Virus record (IMG/VR): IMGVR_UViG_3300030329_002110
Coordinates: 1-43,381 of that record
DNA: 43,381 nt
Strand: one strand, 5' to 3'
Origin: a virus
Positions 9,523-16,809 of this stretch are shown piece after piece. The translations under genes were made by a program, and so were the position numbers. How positions within the stretch are numbered: the first letter of the stretch is position 1; the number at the start of each line of letters is the position of its first letter. The notes below the pieces were generated by a model. It did not search any database. It saw nothing but the letters and a program-made list of their open reading frames with translations, and was not told the DNA's origin.

Positions 9523-10757
9523 TGGATGAAGATTTCGATACCGCCTCGTTTGACGAAGCCTACGACATAAGTGACTTCGGTGATGATCAAGCCTTTAGCA
9601 CAGCCGACATGGCTCCAGTTACAACTACGTTTGGTGGAGGCAACTTTGTTGATACAGGTGCTGGCGGTGGTGACAGTATAGCATCAATTCTAAACCCAGC
9701 TTTAGGTGGTGGAAATCGTACTAACATCACGAATGTAGGAGCAGGCTCTAATTTAGTGTATGATCCAGCTTTTGCAGCAGCTTTGGACATATCACAAGGA
9801 CTAGACCCCACTCTTAATTTAGGTGGTACGGGTGGAGTAATGGTTCCAGCTTCTTTACGACCACAAATACCAGGTCAGTTTATGACTGCCGATCTTGGCG
9901 AGGCTGACATGGTTAGACCCATGTTCAATTCTCAACTAGAAAGAATCTTACAACAAACTATACCAGAAGCTATTAAAGAAGGACCTGTTGGAAGAATAGC
10001 TACAGGCATAGGTAATTTTTTTGGAGATCTATTTTCAGAAGGTAAAGAGTTCGCTAAAGACCCAGCAGCAGGTATTAAACTTCCTAGTTTAAACGAAATA
10101 AGCGAAGGGTTTAAAAACTTTATGAACAGATTTAAACCTGTAGATAGAGATACACAAACAGGTAGACCTATTGAGCCAAGAGGCACAGAATTAGGTGACA
10201 TGACCACGACTAATGCTTTTATACCAGATGCTAGAGTGGTAGTAGATAATTTTAATAGACCTTTAGCAAGAACAGTTGCACCAATATTTCCATCAGACAT
10301 GAATCAAGTGCCTATGTTAGGTGTTGGGAATACTGGTGGCATCACTACAACTCGACCAAACATGGCACAAGAAGCAGATATGGAAGTTGCAGATGCTTTA
10401 CAGTTAGTGCCTTCAGAATTTCAAGATACTCCTACTGATTTAGGTTCTGGTATACGAATAGTTCCAGGTTCTGGTGCAAATAGATTTAAATTTACGACAT
10501 CAACGGGTGCTAACTTACCAGGTCTTAATCTACTAGGAAATGTTTTTGATATAATAGATGCTAGAAATCTTGAAAAAGAGGTGGGTAGATTAACTGACGA
10601 AGAAAGAGAGTTTTTAGCAGGTAGAAGAAACAGAATTGTTGGCACTCCACCTAGGTTTGTAACAACAACTCCTAATTTCTCAGTGCCTGGTTTTAGATCT
10701 AGATCCATGTCAGAAAAAGAAGCAGAAGAAATAAAAAGAAGACTAGGCGTTTCTTAG
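9522..10757 (+). CDS. Possible structural protein, GTG start
   Basis: 411 residues, family not recognised. The GTG at 9522 is one base inside the preceding stop (TAGTG); no in-frame ATG lies close by, and the same junction type recurs at 10757 and 15770, supporting this start. The first 100 residues are acidic and Gly/Asn/Thr-rich. Residues about 145-200 contain amphipathic, membrane-like segments (VGRIATGIGNFFGDLF), and the C-terminus is basic. Its place between the lysis/portal genes and the co-chaperonin/capsid genes suggests a minor virion protein, but no motif settles this. Confidence 0.75.
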   Translation: MDEDFDTASFDEAYDISDFGDDQAFSTADMAPVTTTFGGGNFVDTGAGGGDSIASILNPALGGGNRTNITNVGAGSNLVYDPAFAAALDISQGLDPTLNLGGTGGVMVPASLRPQIPGQFMTADLGEADMVRPMFNSQLERILQQTIPEAIKEGPVGRIATGIGNFFGDLFSEGKEFAKDPAAGIKLPSLNEISEGFKNFMNRFKPVDRDTQTGRPIEPRGTELGDMTTTNAFIPDARVVVDNFNRPLARTVAPIFPSDMNQVPMLGVGNTGGITTTRPNMAQEADMEVADALQLVPSEFQDTPTDLGSGIRIVPGSGANRFKFTTSTGANLPGLNLLGNVFDIIDARNLEKEVGRLTDEEREFLAGRRNRIVGTPPRFVTTTPNFSVPGFRSRSMSEKEAEEIKRRLGVS

Positions 10758-10960
10758 TGAAAGTCACAGATTTTTTACATAAATATAAAAAAGCCTTGAA
10801 TACTCGTATTGAAGACATTAGTATTGCTTTAACAAGCGGTAATGCTTCTGATATGGAAGCATACAAAGCAATGGTAGGTGAAATCCAGGGTCTAACCTAC
10901 GCAAAAGAGCAATTAAGAACCCTGCTGGAGAAGACAGACGATGACATTAATAGTGCCTGA
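10757..10960 (+). CDS. Small helical conserved phage protein, GTG start
   Basis: 67 residues, predicted mostly helical (DMEAYKAMVGEIQGLTYAKE). GTG start in the TAGTG junction with the previous gene; its 3' end overlaps the next gene by 20 bases. Short proteins of this kind near portal/capsid genes are common in marine phages, but I cannot assign a function. The helix-rich composition would fit a small oligomeric assembly factor. Confidence 0.7.
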   Translation: MKVTDFLHKYKKALNTRIEDISIALTSGNASDMEAYKAMVGEIQGLTYAKEQLRTLLEKTDDDINSA

Positions 10961-11366
10961 ATATGTTCTTAGACAAAAAGAAGCTAAGAAAAAAGCAGAC
11001 GAAGAAGCAAAAAAATTATCATTAAAAGACAGAGTGCCACAACCAACTGGTTGGAGGTTACTTGTTATGCCTTATATGGGTAAAGAAACAACAGAGGGTG
11101 GTATTCATGTGCCAGACTCTGTAAGAGACAAAGAAGCTAGAGCTACAGTTGTAGCATATGTGGTTAAAGTAGGTCCACTGGCATATAAAGATTTAGACAA
11201 ATTTGGAGAAGACGGAGCATGGTGTAAGGAGGGCGACTGGATATGTATTGGTCGTTACGCTGGTTCTAGATTCCAGATAGAGGGTGGAGAGGTGCGAATT
11301 ATCAATGACGATGAAGTCATTGCAACCATTGTCAATCCCGATGACATCAAATCATACGGAGCTTAA
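10941..11366 (+). CDS. GroES-like co-chaperonin (Cpn10)
   Basis: 141 residues. GroES caps the GroEL folding chamber. A charged helical extension (about 1-32) precedes a Cpn10 domain: PTGWRLLVMP at about 35-44, a mobile loop at about 46-66 containing GGIHVPDSVRDKEA, then VVKVGPLAYKDLDKFGEDGAW, CKEGDWICIGRYAGSRF and a C-terminal EVIATIVNPDDI strand. The GroEL-binding tripeptide, usually I-V/I-L, is IHV here. GTG at 10953 is an alternative start that would shorten the overlap with the upstream gene. Lying just ahead of the scaffold and capsid genes, it probably helps host GroEL fold capsid subunits, as phage T4 gp31 does. Marine phage GroES genes are known. Confidence 0.9.
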   Translation: MTLIVPEYVLRQKEAKKKADEEAKKLSLKDRVPQPTGWRLLVMPYMGKETTEGGIHVPDSVRDKEARATVVAYVVKVGPLAYKDLDKFGEDGAWCKEGDWICIGRYAGSRFQIEGGEVRIINDDEVIATIVNPDDIKSYGA

Positions 11367-11369
11367 TGT

Positions 11370-12269
11370 ATGCAACAACAAAAACAAGAAGAACTATTTG
11401 AAGAAGTGGAGGTAGTAGATGGCCCAGAAGAAGAGGGGAAGACCCCCCAAGAAACAACCCAAGTTGTCGGAGATACCGAAGGCACAACCCAAGGTGAAGA
11501 AGTCACTGGTGACGAGGATCTTTCAGAGTATTCTGAAACCGTTAAAAAGCGTATATCAAAACTTACGAACCGTTTTCGGGAAGAAGAACGACAGAAACAA
11601 TCTGCAATCACTTATGCAGAATCTATCAAAAAACAGAACGAAGAACTCAAAGCAAGACTAGATAAGCTAGACACTAACTATGTCGGAGAGTTTGACAATA
11701 GAGTAACTGCTCAAGCAGCTGCAGCAAAAGAGGCGTATAAAAAAGCCTTAGAAGCTGGAGATGCAGACGCTTTGTACGAGGCACAACAAAACGTAGCTAG
11801 AATAGCTATGGAGGAAGCCAACCTTAAAAAAATGAAAGCACAAAGAGAAGCGCAAGCAGAAAAACAAAAAACTGCTCCTACTCCTCAAACTCAAGCTCAA
11901 GCTCAACCTCAAAAACCAGACCCTAGAGCCGAAAAATGGGCGCAAGATAATGAATGGTTTGGTCAAGATCAGACTATGACTTATGCTGCTTTTGGTGTAC
12001 ATAAAACATTAATTGAGCAAGAAGGGTTTGACCCGAACAGTGAAGACTACTATACTGAACTTGATAGAAGGATGAGAACAGAATTTCCACATAAGTTCTC
12101 GGATACGAGAACGCAGTCTTCTACTCCTAGAGTTGCATCTGCTGGAGCAACAGCTTCAAGATCAGCTACAAGAGGTAAAAGGACAGTCAAGCTAACGCCA
12201 TCACAGATAGCGATAGCAAAAAGATTAGGTGTCCCATTAGAAGAATATGCAAAGCATGTGAAGGAGTAA
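11370..12269 (+). CDS. Capsid scaffolding protein
   Basis: 299 residues. The acidic Gln/Glu-rich N-terminus (about 1-60), a long coiled-coil-forming middle (about 55-185, with runs such as EELKARLDKL and ALEAGDADALYEAQQ), a Gln/Ala/Pro linker and a basic C-terminus (about 255-299, RSATRGKRTVKLTPS) are the classic layout of a scaffold that nucleates prohead assembly and binds the shell through its basic tail. Position two genes before the major capsid protein supports this. GGAG lies 8 bases before the start. Codons in the first 60 residues are unusually G/C-ending (runs GGGG and CCCCCC), coinciding with an overlapping frame at 11419. Confidence 0.8.
   Translation: MQQQKQEELFEEVEVVDGPEEEGKTPQETTQVVGDTEGTTQGEEVTGDEDLSEYSETVKKRISKLTNRFREEERQKQSAITYAESIKKQNEELKARLDKLDTNYVGEFDNRVTAQAAAAKEAYKKALEAGDADALYEAQQNVARIAMEEANLKKMKAQREAQAEKQKTAPTPQTQAQAQPQKPDPRAEKWAQDNEWFGQDQTMTYAAFGVHKTLIEQEGFDPNSEDYYTELDRRMRTEFPHKFSDTRTQSSTPRVASAGATASRSATRGKRTVKLTPSQIAIAKRLGVPLEEYAKHVKE
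11419..11661 (+). CDS. Possible nested basic AT-hook protein (overlapping frame)
   Basis: 80 residues in a different frame inside the scaffold gene. Its ATG is preceded by GGAGG at 11408-11412 with a 6-base spacer, an excellent ribosome site. The N-terminus MAQKKRGRPPKKQP contains an AT-hook-like GRPP core, and the product is strongly basic throughout, as in other small basic proteins of this phage. The host frame shows atypical codons exactly here, consistent with two-frame constraint. Against it: the GGAGG also encodes scaffold residues (VEVV), and a chance basic frame opposite Glu-rich codons is expected (GAA-GAA read as AAG-AAG). Confidence 0.35.
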   Translation: MAQKKRGRPPKKQPKLSEIPKAQPKVKKSLVTRIFQSILKPLKSVYQNLRTVFGKKNDRNNLQSLMQNLSKNRTKNSKQD

Positions 12270-12271
12270 TT

Positions 12272-12754
12272 ATGACTACAAACAGAATTTCACGAGAAGC
12301 CACAAATCGTGCTAATAATACAAGGAGAAAACCTTGGCAACCTCCAGCAAAGTTGGATGCACCTCCTCCTCCAGAGGGGTTTGAACATAGATGGATCAGA
12401 ACCGCCCTTCGTGGTGAAGATGATAAATCTAATGTTTTTTCCAGAATGAGAGAAGGATGGGAACCAGTTAGGGCAGACGAATACGGAGCCGAAGCTGCAA
12501 AGTATCCAGTTATTGAAGAGGGTAAAAACAAAGGGATAATAGGTGTCGGTGGTTTAATGTTGGCACGAATACCCACAGAAACGGTACAAGAGAGAACTGA
12601 ATATTTTCGGGAGCAGACCCGCAATCAAATGACAGCCGTGGATGAAAACTTGATGAGGGAGCAACATCCCTCTATGCCTATCCATAAACCAGATAGGCAA
12701 AGTCGTGTAACCTTCGGTAAAGGAAGCAAAATGAACGCTTCTAATACCGAGTAA
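12272..12754 (+). CDS. Conserved head-module protein
   Basis: 160 residues. Segments RRKPWQPPAKLDAPPPPEGF, HRWIRTALRGEDD, REGWEPVRADEY and GGLMLARIPTETVQERTEYF form a pattern I associate with an uncharacterised protein placed between scaffold and capsid genes in many marine phages. It is Pro-rich at the N-terminus and helical at the C-terminus with a conserved QHPSMPI element. The location suggests a minor head or assembly protein; no enzymatic motif was seen. It starts two bases after the scaffold stop. Confidence 0.8.
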   Translation: MTTNRISREATNRANNTRRKPWQPPAKLDAPPPPEGFEHRWIRTALRGEDDKSNVFSRMREGWEPVRADEYGAEAAKYPVIEEGKNKGIIGVGGLMLARIPTETVQERTEYFREQTRNQMTAVDENLMREQHPSMPIHKPDRQSRVTFGKGSKMNASNTE

Positions 12755-12770
12755 CTTAAAGGAGCTAAAG

Positions 12771-13391
12771 ATGGCAAATGCCAATGTATCTTTTGGTCTA
12801 AAACCAGTTGGAAAACATGGTTCTAGTCCAGCGACTCAAGGTACGAGTCAATACTTTATTGCAAGTGATGCTTCCGCGATTTTTCAAGGTTCACCAGTCA
12901 GAGCAGAATTAACTGGTGGCACGATTCAGATCGCTACGGCTACTTGTGATGGGGTTCAGCTATTAGGTGTATTCGCAGGCTGTGAGTATGTGGATGCAAC
13001 TACTGGCAAGTTAAAGTTTAGCAATACCTGGCCTGGAAGTGGGTCAGCTAATACTAGCTTTGACATCAAAGGGTTTGTGTATGATGATCCAGCACAGAGA
13101 TTTATTATCGCAAGTGATGGCACAAACACTGACAGAGCAACAGCAAAAGCTGACATTTTTAAGACAGCTGAAATCGAGGGTGGCACTGGTGGAAACACCA
13201 CTACTGGTATTTCTACTGCACAGATAGATATATCTACCGCAGAAGATACAGATACCTCAAACCCATTAATGATTTTAGGTATCCACGAAGATGTAACTAA
13301 TGCTGACCATAGTGCTGCTGGTGTTTCATACATAGTTAAAATTAACAACCATGCGTTAAACTCTTCGGATGTTGACGCTACTGCATCTTAA
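12771..13391 (+). CDS. Probable head decoration protein
   Basis: 206 residues, beta-rich and Thr/Ala/Gly-rich, without charged coiled regions. The opening MANANVSFGLKPVGKHGSSP is typical of proteins encoded directly ahead of the major capsid protein in marine podovirus-type genomes. A strong ribosome site (AAAGGAG) precedes the ATG, as for the capsid gene next to it, consistent with high expression. The decoration role is inferred from position, composition and expression signals. Confidence 0.72.
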   Translation: MANANVSFGLKPVGKHGSSPATQGTSQYFIASDASAIFQGSPVRAELTGGTIQIATATCDGVQLLGVFAGCEYVDATTGKLKFSNTWPGSGSANTSFDIKGFVYDDPAQRFIIASDGTNTDRATAKADIFKTAEIEGGTGGNTTTGISTAQIDISTAEDTDTSNPLMILGIHEDVTNADHSAAGVSYIVKINNHALNSSDVDATAS

Positions 13392-13403
13392 GGAGGGTGT
13401 AAT

Positions 13404-14315
13404 ATGGCTATTTCAAGAGCACAACTCGCCAAAGAATTAGAGCCTGGTTTAAACGCCCTCTTTGGTATGGAGTATAATAGGTATGAAGGTCAACATGCAG
13501 AAATCTTCGACACAGAGGCATCAGATAGAGCCTTTGAAGAAGAGGTCATGTTAAGTGGTTTCGGAGCAGCGCCTACTAAGCAAGAAGGTTCTGGTGTCAC
13601 ATTTGATGATGCAAACGAAGCCTACACTTCAAGATATAACCATGAGACTGTGGCAATGGCTTTCTCAATAACAGAAGAGGCTGTAGAGGATAACCTTTAC
13701 GACAAGCTATCTGCTCGTTATACGAGAGCACTTGCAAGGTCAATGGCACATACAAAGCAAGTGAAAGCTGCAAACGTATTAAATAATGCGTTTACTGCTG
13801 GAGCAACTGCTGGTGGTGATGGTAAAGCATTACTAGCAACAGACCACCCATTAACAAATGGTGGGACTTTTGCTAACGAGCCAACTGTTGCAGCAGACTT
13901 AAACGAAACATCTTTAGAAGATGCTTTGATTAAGATTGCAGGCTTTGTAGATGAGAGAGGTTTAATTATCGCTCTAAGAGGTATGAAGTTAATCATTCCT
14001 AGACAACTACAGTTTGTCGCAGAGAGATTACTTAACTCTCAGTTAAGACCTGGAACAGCAGATAATGATGCTAACGCTATTAGAAACATGGGAATGTTAC
14101 CTAATGGCTATGTCATCAACGATTATTTGACTGACACAGATGCGTTTTTCATTAAGACAGACGCACCTAATGGTCTTAAGCATTTCGAAAGGATGCCAAT
14201 GGCAACAGCAATGGATCCAGATTTTGATACTGGGAACATGAGATATAAAGCAAGAGAGAGATATTCTTTCGGCTTCTCAGATCCTCGTTCACTATTCGGT
14301 TCACCTGGAGCATAA
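13404..14315 (+). CDS. Major capsid protein
   Basis: 303 residues, of HK97-fold type judging by size, context and segments. The helical N-arm (about 1-25, AQLAKELEPGLNALFG) is followed by an E-loop-like stretch (FDTEASDRAFEEEVMLSGFG), a helical spine (about 90-130, YTRALARSMAHTKQVKAANV) and A-domain-like sequence near RGMKLIIPRQLQFVAERLL, ending YSFGFSDPRSLFGSPGA. AAGGAGG upstream is the strongest ribosome site in the region. A strong intrinsic terminator follows 20 bases after the stop. It shows some similarity in kind to Mu gpT-like head subunits. The order scaffold, decoration, capsid, terminator supports the call. Confidence 0.88.
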   Translation: MAISRAQLAKELEPGLNALFGMEYNRYEGQHAEIFDTEASDRAFEEEVMLSGFGAAPTKQEGSGVTFDDANEAYTSRYNHETVAMAFSITEEAVEDNLYDKLSARYTRALARSMAHTKQVKAANVLNNAFTAGATAGGDGKALLATDHPLTNGGTFANEPTVAADLNETSLEDALIKIAGFVDERGLIIALRGMKLIIPRQLQFVAERLLNSQLRPGTADNDANAIRNMGMLPNGYVINDYLTDTDAFFIKTDAPNGLKHFERMPMATAMDPDFDTGNMRYKARERYSFGFSDPRSLFGSPGA

Positions 14316-14334
14316 AAAATTTAAATATTTTTTT

Positions 14335-14364
14335 AGGGCGACTATTTGCAGTCGCCCTTTTTTT
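14335..14364 (+). terminator. Rho-independent terminator after capsid gene
   Basis: A perfect 9-bp stem, AGGGCGACT (14335-14343) with AGTCGCCCT (14350-14358), closes a 6-base loop and runs into seven T residues. An A/T-rich tract (AAATATTTTTTT) precedes it. It lies 20 bases after the capsid stop and would cap the portal-to-capsid transcript. It is the only strong intrinsic terminator I see on the + strand. Confidence 0.93.
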
Positions 14365-14373
14365 ATGTATAAT
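14345..14373 (+). promoter_or_regulatory. Possible promoter overlapping the terminator
   Basis: A perfect -10 hexamer TATAAT (14368-14373) lies 17 bases after TTTGCA (14345-14350), which matches the -35 consensus at four of six positions and sits in the terminator loop. It would restart transcription for the decoration-like genes from 14429. A small inverted repeat CGAAG-AATTAA-CTTCG (14387-14402) follows in the leader. Weak -35 and AT-rich background keep confidence moderate. Confidence 0.4.
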
Positions 14374-14428
14374 AAAACTACCTTGACGAAGAATTAACTT
14401 CGACAACAGCCAAGACAAGGAGACATAC

Positions 14429-14935
14429 ATGGCTAATACAACATTCTCAGGTCCTATTAGATCTGAAAGCACAATTAAAACAATCAGTAAAGATGCAACT
14501 AGCGGAACCATTACAGAGGTAACAACTCTTGGTGGAGCACCAGTTAGCTTATCTGATGGTGACGTAACTCTTACAAATGCTACTCATAGTGGTAGAGTTT
14601 TACTTGTACCAGATGGATCACAAGACAATACATACACACTTCCAGCACCTATAGCTGGATCAATGTTTAGATTTGTTTATGCAGGTGGAGCAGCAGATGC
14701 AACAGATGCTCTTATAATTACACCAGGTAATACGAACTTTTACATTGGTCAAGTTGTTCATTTAGATACAAACGCAGATAACTTAACTGTGTTTTCAAAT
14801 GGTAGCTCAAACAGTAGTGTGCAGTTAAATGTGCCACAAGCATTTGATATTACGATTATGGGACTAAACACAACCAATTATCAAATTTTTGGCACTGTTA
14901 CATCAACTACAGTTCCTGCTTTTGCTGACCAATAA
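14429..14935 (+). CDS. Beta-rich structural protein, decoration- or fibre-like
   Basis: 168 residues, Ser/Thr/Ala/Gly-rich and almost free of long helices, with a strong AAGGAGA ribosome site 8 bases before ATG. Segments such as RVLLVPDGSQDNTYTLPAP and GSMFRFVYAGGAADATDALI suggest a beta-sandwich. The first gene after the capsid terminator, it probably encodes an abundant capsid-surface or minor head protein. No family was recognised with certainty. Confidence 0.7.
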   Translation: MANTTFSGPIRSESTIKTISKDATSGTITEVTTLGGAPVSLSDGDVTLTNATHSGRVLLVPDGSQDNTYTLPAPIAGSMFRFVYAGGAADATDALIITPGNTNFYIGQVVHLDTNADNLTVFSNGSSNSSVQLNVPQAFDITIMGLNTTNYQIFGTVTSTTVPAFADQ

Positions 14936-14947
14936 TAGGAGATATAA

Positions 14948-15235
14948 ATGGCTGGAACAAGATCTGACGTAAAAGCCTTTAATGTGAATCAAGGAGATGC
15001 TGCTGCTTTGATAGGACCTGCAAGGTCAAGAATAAGACAGATAGTTATCTTTGCAGATGCAGCTGGAGCTTTGACCATAACAGATGGTAATGGTGGAGCT
15101 ACATTAATAGCACAAAGTTATCCAACTGGGTTGCATACTCTCAATATTCCAGACAATGGTATATTAGCGGAGAGTGGTGCATACCTATCTGCATTTACTG
15201 GTAGTAGCAATAAGCTCACTATTTTCTTATCGTAA
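14948..15235 (+). CDS. Small beta-rich virion protein
   Basis: 95 residues, beta-rich (RQIVIFADAAGALTITDGNG), following the previous gene by 12 bases with a GGAG ribosome site. Composition resembles its upstream neighbour, so both may be surface or decoration proteins. The stop overlaps the next start (TAATG). Function not established. Confidence 0.7.
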   Translation: MAGTRSDVKAFNVNQGDAAALIGPARSRIRQIVIFADAAGALTITDGNGGATLIAQSYPTGLHTLNIPDNGILAESGAYLSAFTGSSNKLTIFLS

Positions 15236-15519
15236 TGGCTAGAACAAGAGACAAGCAACCTCCTAAGACCAAAAAGTATTTTCGCTCTACTAAGTCTGGG
15301 GCGGGAATGACAAAGGCTGGGGTTGCTCGTTATCGAAGAGAAAATCCAGGCAGTAAATTAAAAACTGCTGTTACTGGTAAAGTTAAAGCTGGGAGTAAAG
15401 CTGCGAAGAGAAGAAAGTCATTTTGTGCAAGAAGTGCAGGTCAGATGAAAAAGTTTCCTAAAGCAGCCAAGAATCCTAATAGTAGGTTAAGACAAGCAAG
15501 AAGAAGATGGAAATGTTAA
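15235..15519 (+). CDS. Highly basic conserved mini-protein (SFCARSAGQM family)
   Basis: 94 residues, about a third Lys/Arg. The core GAGMTKAGVARYRRENPGSK, the KAGSKAAKRRKSFCARSAGQ block and the C-terminal SRLRQARRRWKC form a conserved pattern shared, as far as I recall, by phages and algal large DNA viruses (a DUF6321-like family; accession unverified). Two Cys residues lie near the C-terminus. Charge suggests binding to packaged DNA or RNA. It is the first of a run of basic mini-genes reaching 17746. Confidence 0.8.
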   Translation: MARTRDKQPPKTKKYFRSTKSGAGMTKAGVARYRRENPGSKLKTAVTGKVKAGSKAAKRRKSFCARSAGQMKKFPKAAKNPNSRLRQARRRWKC

Positions 15520-15770
15520 ATATAAAACAAATAATTACAGGTGTTATTGTGACTTCAGCAACTGGAGCCATAGCATGGATATGCTTAACATTGATTAATG
15601 TAGACAAAAGAACTGCAATTACTGAAATAAAAGTCAAAGAAAACAACGAAATGATAACAGTATTGTGGGCAGATTTTATGAAAAGAAAGGGTGAGGATGG
15701 CAATCTCGCGGGGATCGATGTCAAAACAGATCACAAAGTCTCCTGGAAAACGCTCCTCAAAGTGGAGTAG
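15507..15770 (+). CDS. Small N-terminally membrane-anchored protein
   Basis: 87 residues with an N-terminal transmembrane helix (about 8-30, ITGVIVTSATGAIAWICLTL), then a helical charged stalk (about 33-63) and a basic C-terminus. It overlaps the previous gene by 13 bases and its stop forms a TAGTG junction with the next frame. The design (anchor plus coiled stalk) resembles small accessory lysis or inner-membrane proteins, but no family is clear. Confidence 0.65.
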   Translation: MEMLNIKQIITGVIVTSATGAIAWICLTLINVDKRTAITEIKVKENNEMITVLWADFMKRKGEDGNLAGIDVKTDHKVSWKTLLKVE

Positions 15771-15864
15771 TGCTAGGAAGAGGCGGATCGATTGTAAACG
15801 ACCTAAAGGGTTTTCTGAAAGAGCACATTGTGCCTCTAAAAAAAGGAGAGGTCGTAAGGGGTGA
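15697..15864 (+). CDS. Basic mini-protein, DCKRPKGFSERAHC motif, overlapping frame
   Basis: 55 residues (ATG 15697, stop TGA 15862), overlapping the end of the membrane-protein gene and most of the next gene in other frames. The second half carries IDCKRPKGFSERAHCASKKR, a Cys/His-bearing basic motif that I recognise as recurrent in phage and algal-virus mini-proteins. AAGG sits about 6 bases before the ATG; ATG 15718 is an alternative start. Being preserved in a third frame between two other plausible genes makes it notable. Confidence 0.6.
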   Translation: MAISRGSMSKQITKSPGKRSSKWSSARKRRIDCKRPKGFSERAHCASKKRRGRKG

Positions 15865-15949
15865 ACCACTTAAAGTATGCAACAAATGTAAAAAAAGAGA
15901 GTTCTTTTGCACTTGTTGGAAGATAATGAAAGGAAGATATTATGCCTAA
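15770..15949 (+). CDS. Mini-protein with four-Cys zinc-ribbon-like end, GTG start
   Basis: 59 residues from GTG 15770, which overlaps the preceding TAG by one base as at 9522 and 10757. The C-terminal half has Cys37-x2-Cys40-x6-Cys47-x-Cys49 (VCNKCKKREFFCTCW), a plausible zinc-binding knuckle, ending GRYYA. GTG 15830 is a possible later start. It overlaps the 55-residue gene in another frame and the next gene by 8 bases. Function unknown; a small nucleic-acid- or protein-binding module is likely if zinc is bound. Confidence 0.5.
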   Translation: MLGRGGSIVNDLKGFLKEHIVPLKKGEVVRGEPLKVCNKCKKREFFCTCWKIMKGRYYA

Positions 15950-16250
15950 AGACGCATGTTACCACAAAGTAAAAGCCAGATATAAGGTTTTTCCATCAGC
16001 GTATGCCTCAGGTGCTATCGCTAAATGTAGAAAAGTTGGTGCAGCCAACTACGGAACTGGTGGTAAAAAGAAGAAAAAAGCAGACGGCGGTCTCATGGCT
16101 GCCATCAAAAAGGTAGACAGAGAGCAATCAATGAAAGCTAAAGAGGGTGTAGCCGTCAGAAGAACTAAACGAAAGTCTAGTAATCCTAACATAGCCAGAG
16201 GTTGTGGAGCTATAATGTCAAATAGAAGAAAGAAAACAAAGTATTCGTAA
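15942..16250 (+). CDS. Basic mini-protein (CYHKVKARYKVFPSAYASGA family)
   Basis: 102 residues, very basic. The N-terminal block CYHKVKARYKVFPSAYASGA followed by AKCRKVGAANYG is a conserved signature in marine phage proteins and some large DNA viruses, always with unknown function. The middle has a KKKKKADGG element like those in the proteins at 8902 and 16531. The C-terminus is Arg/Lys-rich with an ARGCGAIM segment. GAAAGGAAG precedes the ATG. Probably virion- or DNA-associated. Confidence 0.8.
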   Translation: MPKDACYHKVKARYKVFPSAYASGAIAKCRKVGAANYGTGGKKKKKADGGLMAAIKKVDREQSMKAKEGVAVRRTKRKSSNPNIARGCGAIMSNRRKKTKYS

Positions 16251-16531
16251 TGGCAGTTCGAAAGACAAAAAAGGGTCTAGCACTTAAAAGGTGGTTTAAA
16301 GAAGATTGGAAAGATGTCAAGACTGGCAAACCATGTGGTCGTCAAAAAGGTGAAAAGCGTGGGACTCCGTATTGTAGACCAAGTAAAAGAATTAGTTCTA
16401 AGACTCCAAAGACTACTAAGGAGATGACAGCTAAAGAAAAAAGAAGTAGAATAAATCAAAAGAATCGGTTAGGGCAACCTGCTGGTAAACCAAGAAGAGT
16501 GAAATCATTAAGAAGAAAAAGGAGTAAATAA
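16250..16531 (+). CDS. Basic mini-protein (RWFKEDWKDVKTGKPCGR family)
   Basis: 93 residues, around 40% Lys/Arg. The core LKRWFKEDWKDVKTGKPCGR, then RGTPYCRPSKRISSKTPKT, carries two spaced Cys residues and conserved Trp residues, a pattern recalled from marine phage and algal-virus basic proteins (DUF-type). TAATG junctions tie it to both neighbours. DNA binding or capsid-interior packing is a reasonable guess; no enzyme motif. Confidence 0.8.
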   Translation: MAVRKTKKGLALKRWFKEDWKDVKTGKPCGRQKGEKRGTPYCRPSKRISSKTPKTTKEMTAKEKRSRINQKNRLGQPAGKPRRVKSLRRKRSK

Positions 16532-16809
16532 TGCCAAATAAAAAGAAAGACCCAAAAGTCAAAAACCCTTTCAAGGGCATAAAGAAAAAACCAGCGCCAA
16601 TGGGCAAAGGTATATCCTTAAAAGCTGGATTTAAAAAGTTAATGGGTGGTGGAACCGCAAGAAAGCCAATGATGGCTAAAAGTGGTAAGTCCATAAAAAT
16701 AAAAGGCTTAACACCTGCACAAAAAGGCAGCTTAAAAGCTGGTAAAGGTAAAAAAGGCGTGTCTTTAAAAGCTGGATTTAAAAAGTTAAGAAGAGGTGGT
16801 AAAGCCTAA
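16531..16809 (+). CDS. Basic mini-protein with internal duplication
   Basis: 92 residues, Lys/Gly-rich. An internal repeat is obvious: GISLKAGFKKLMGGG (about 28-42) and GVSLKAGFKKLRRGG (about 76-90), encoded by a 25-base perfect direct repeat. The linker has a TPAQKGSLKAGKGKK run. The protein is linked by TAATG junctions on both sides. Function unknown; histone-like composition. Confidence 0.75.
   Translation: MPNKKKDPKVKNPFKGIKKKPAPMGKGISLKAGFKKLMGGGTARKPMMAKSGKSIKIKGLTPAQKGSLKAGKGKKGVSLKAGFKKLRRGGKA
16618..16789 (+). repeat. 25-bp perfect direct repeat pair inside 16531-16809 gene
   Basis: Two identical 25-base copies at 16618-16642 and 16765-16789 (each begins TTAAAAGCTGG and ends AAAAGTTAA), 147 bases apart and in frame. 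They encode SLKAGFKKL twice. Identity at the third codon positions implies a recent or gene-converted duplication. Confidence 0.95.
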
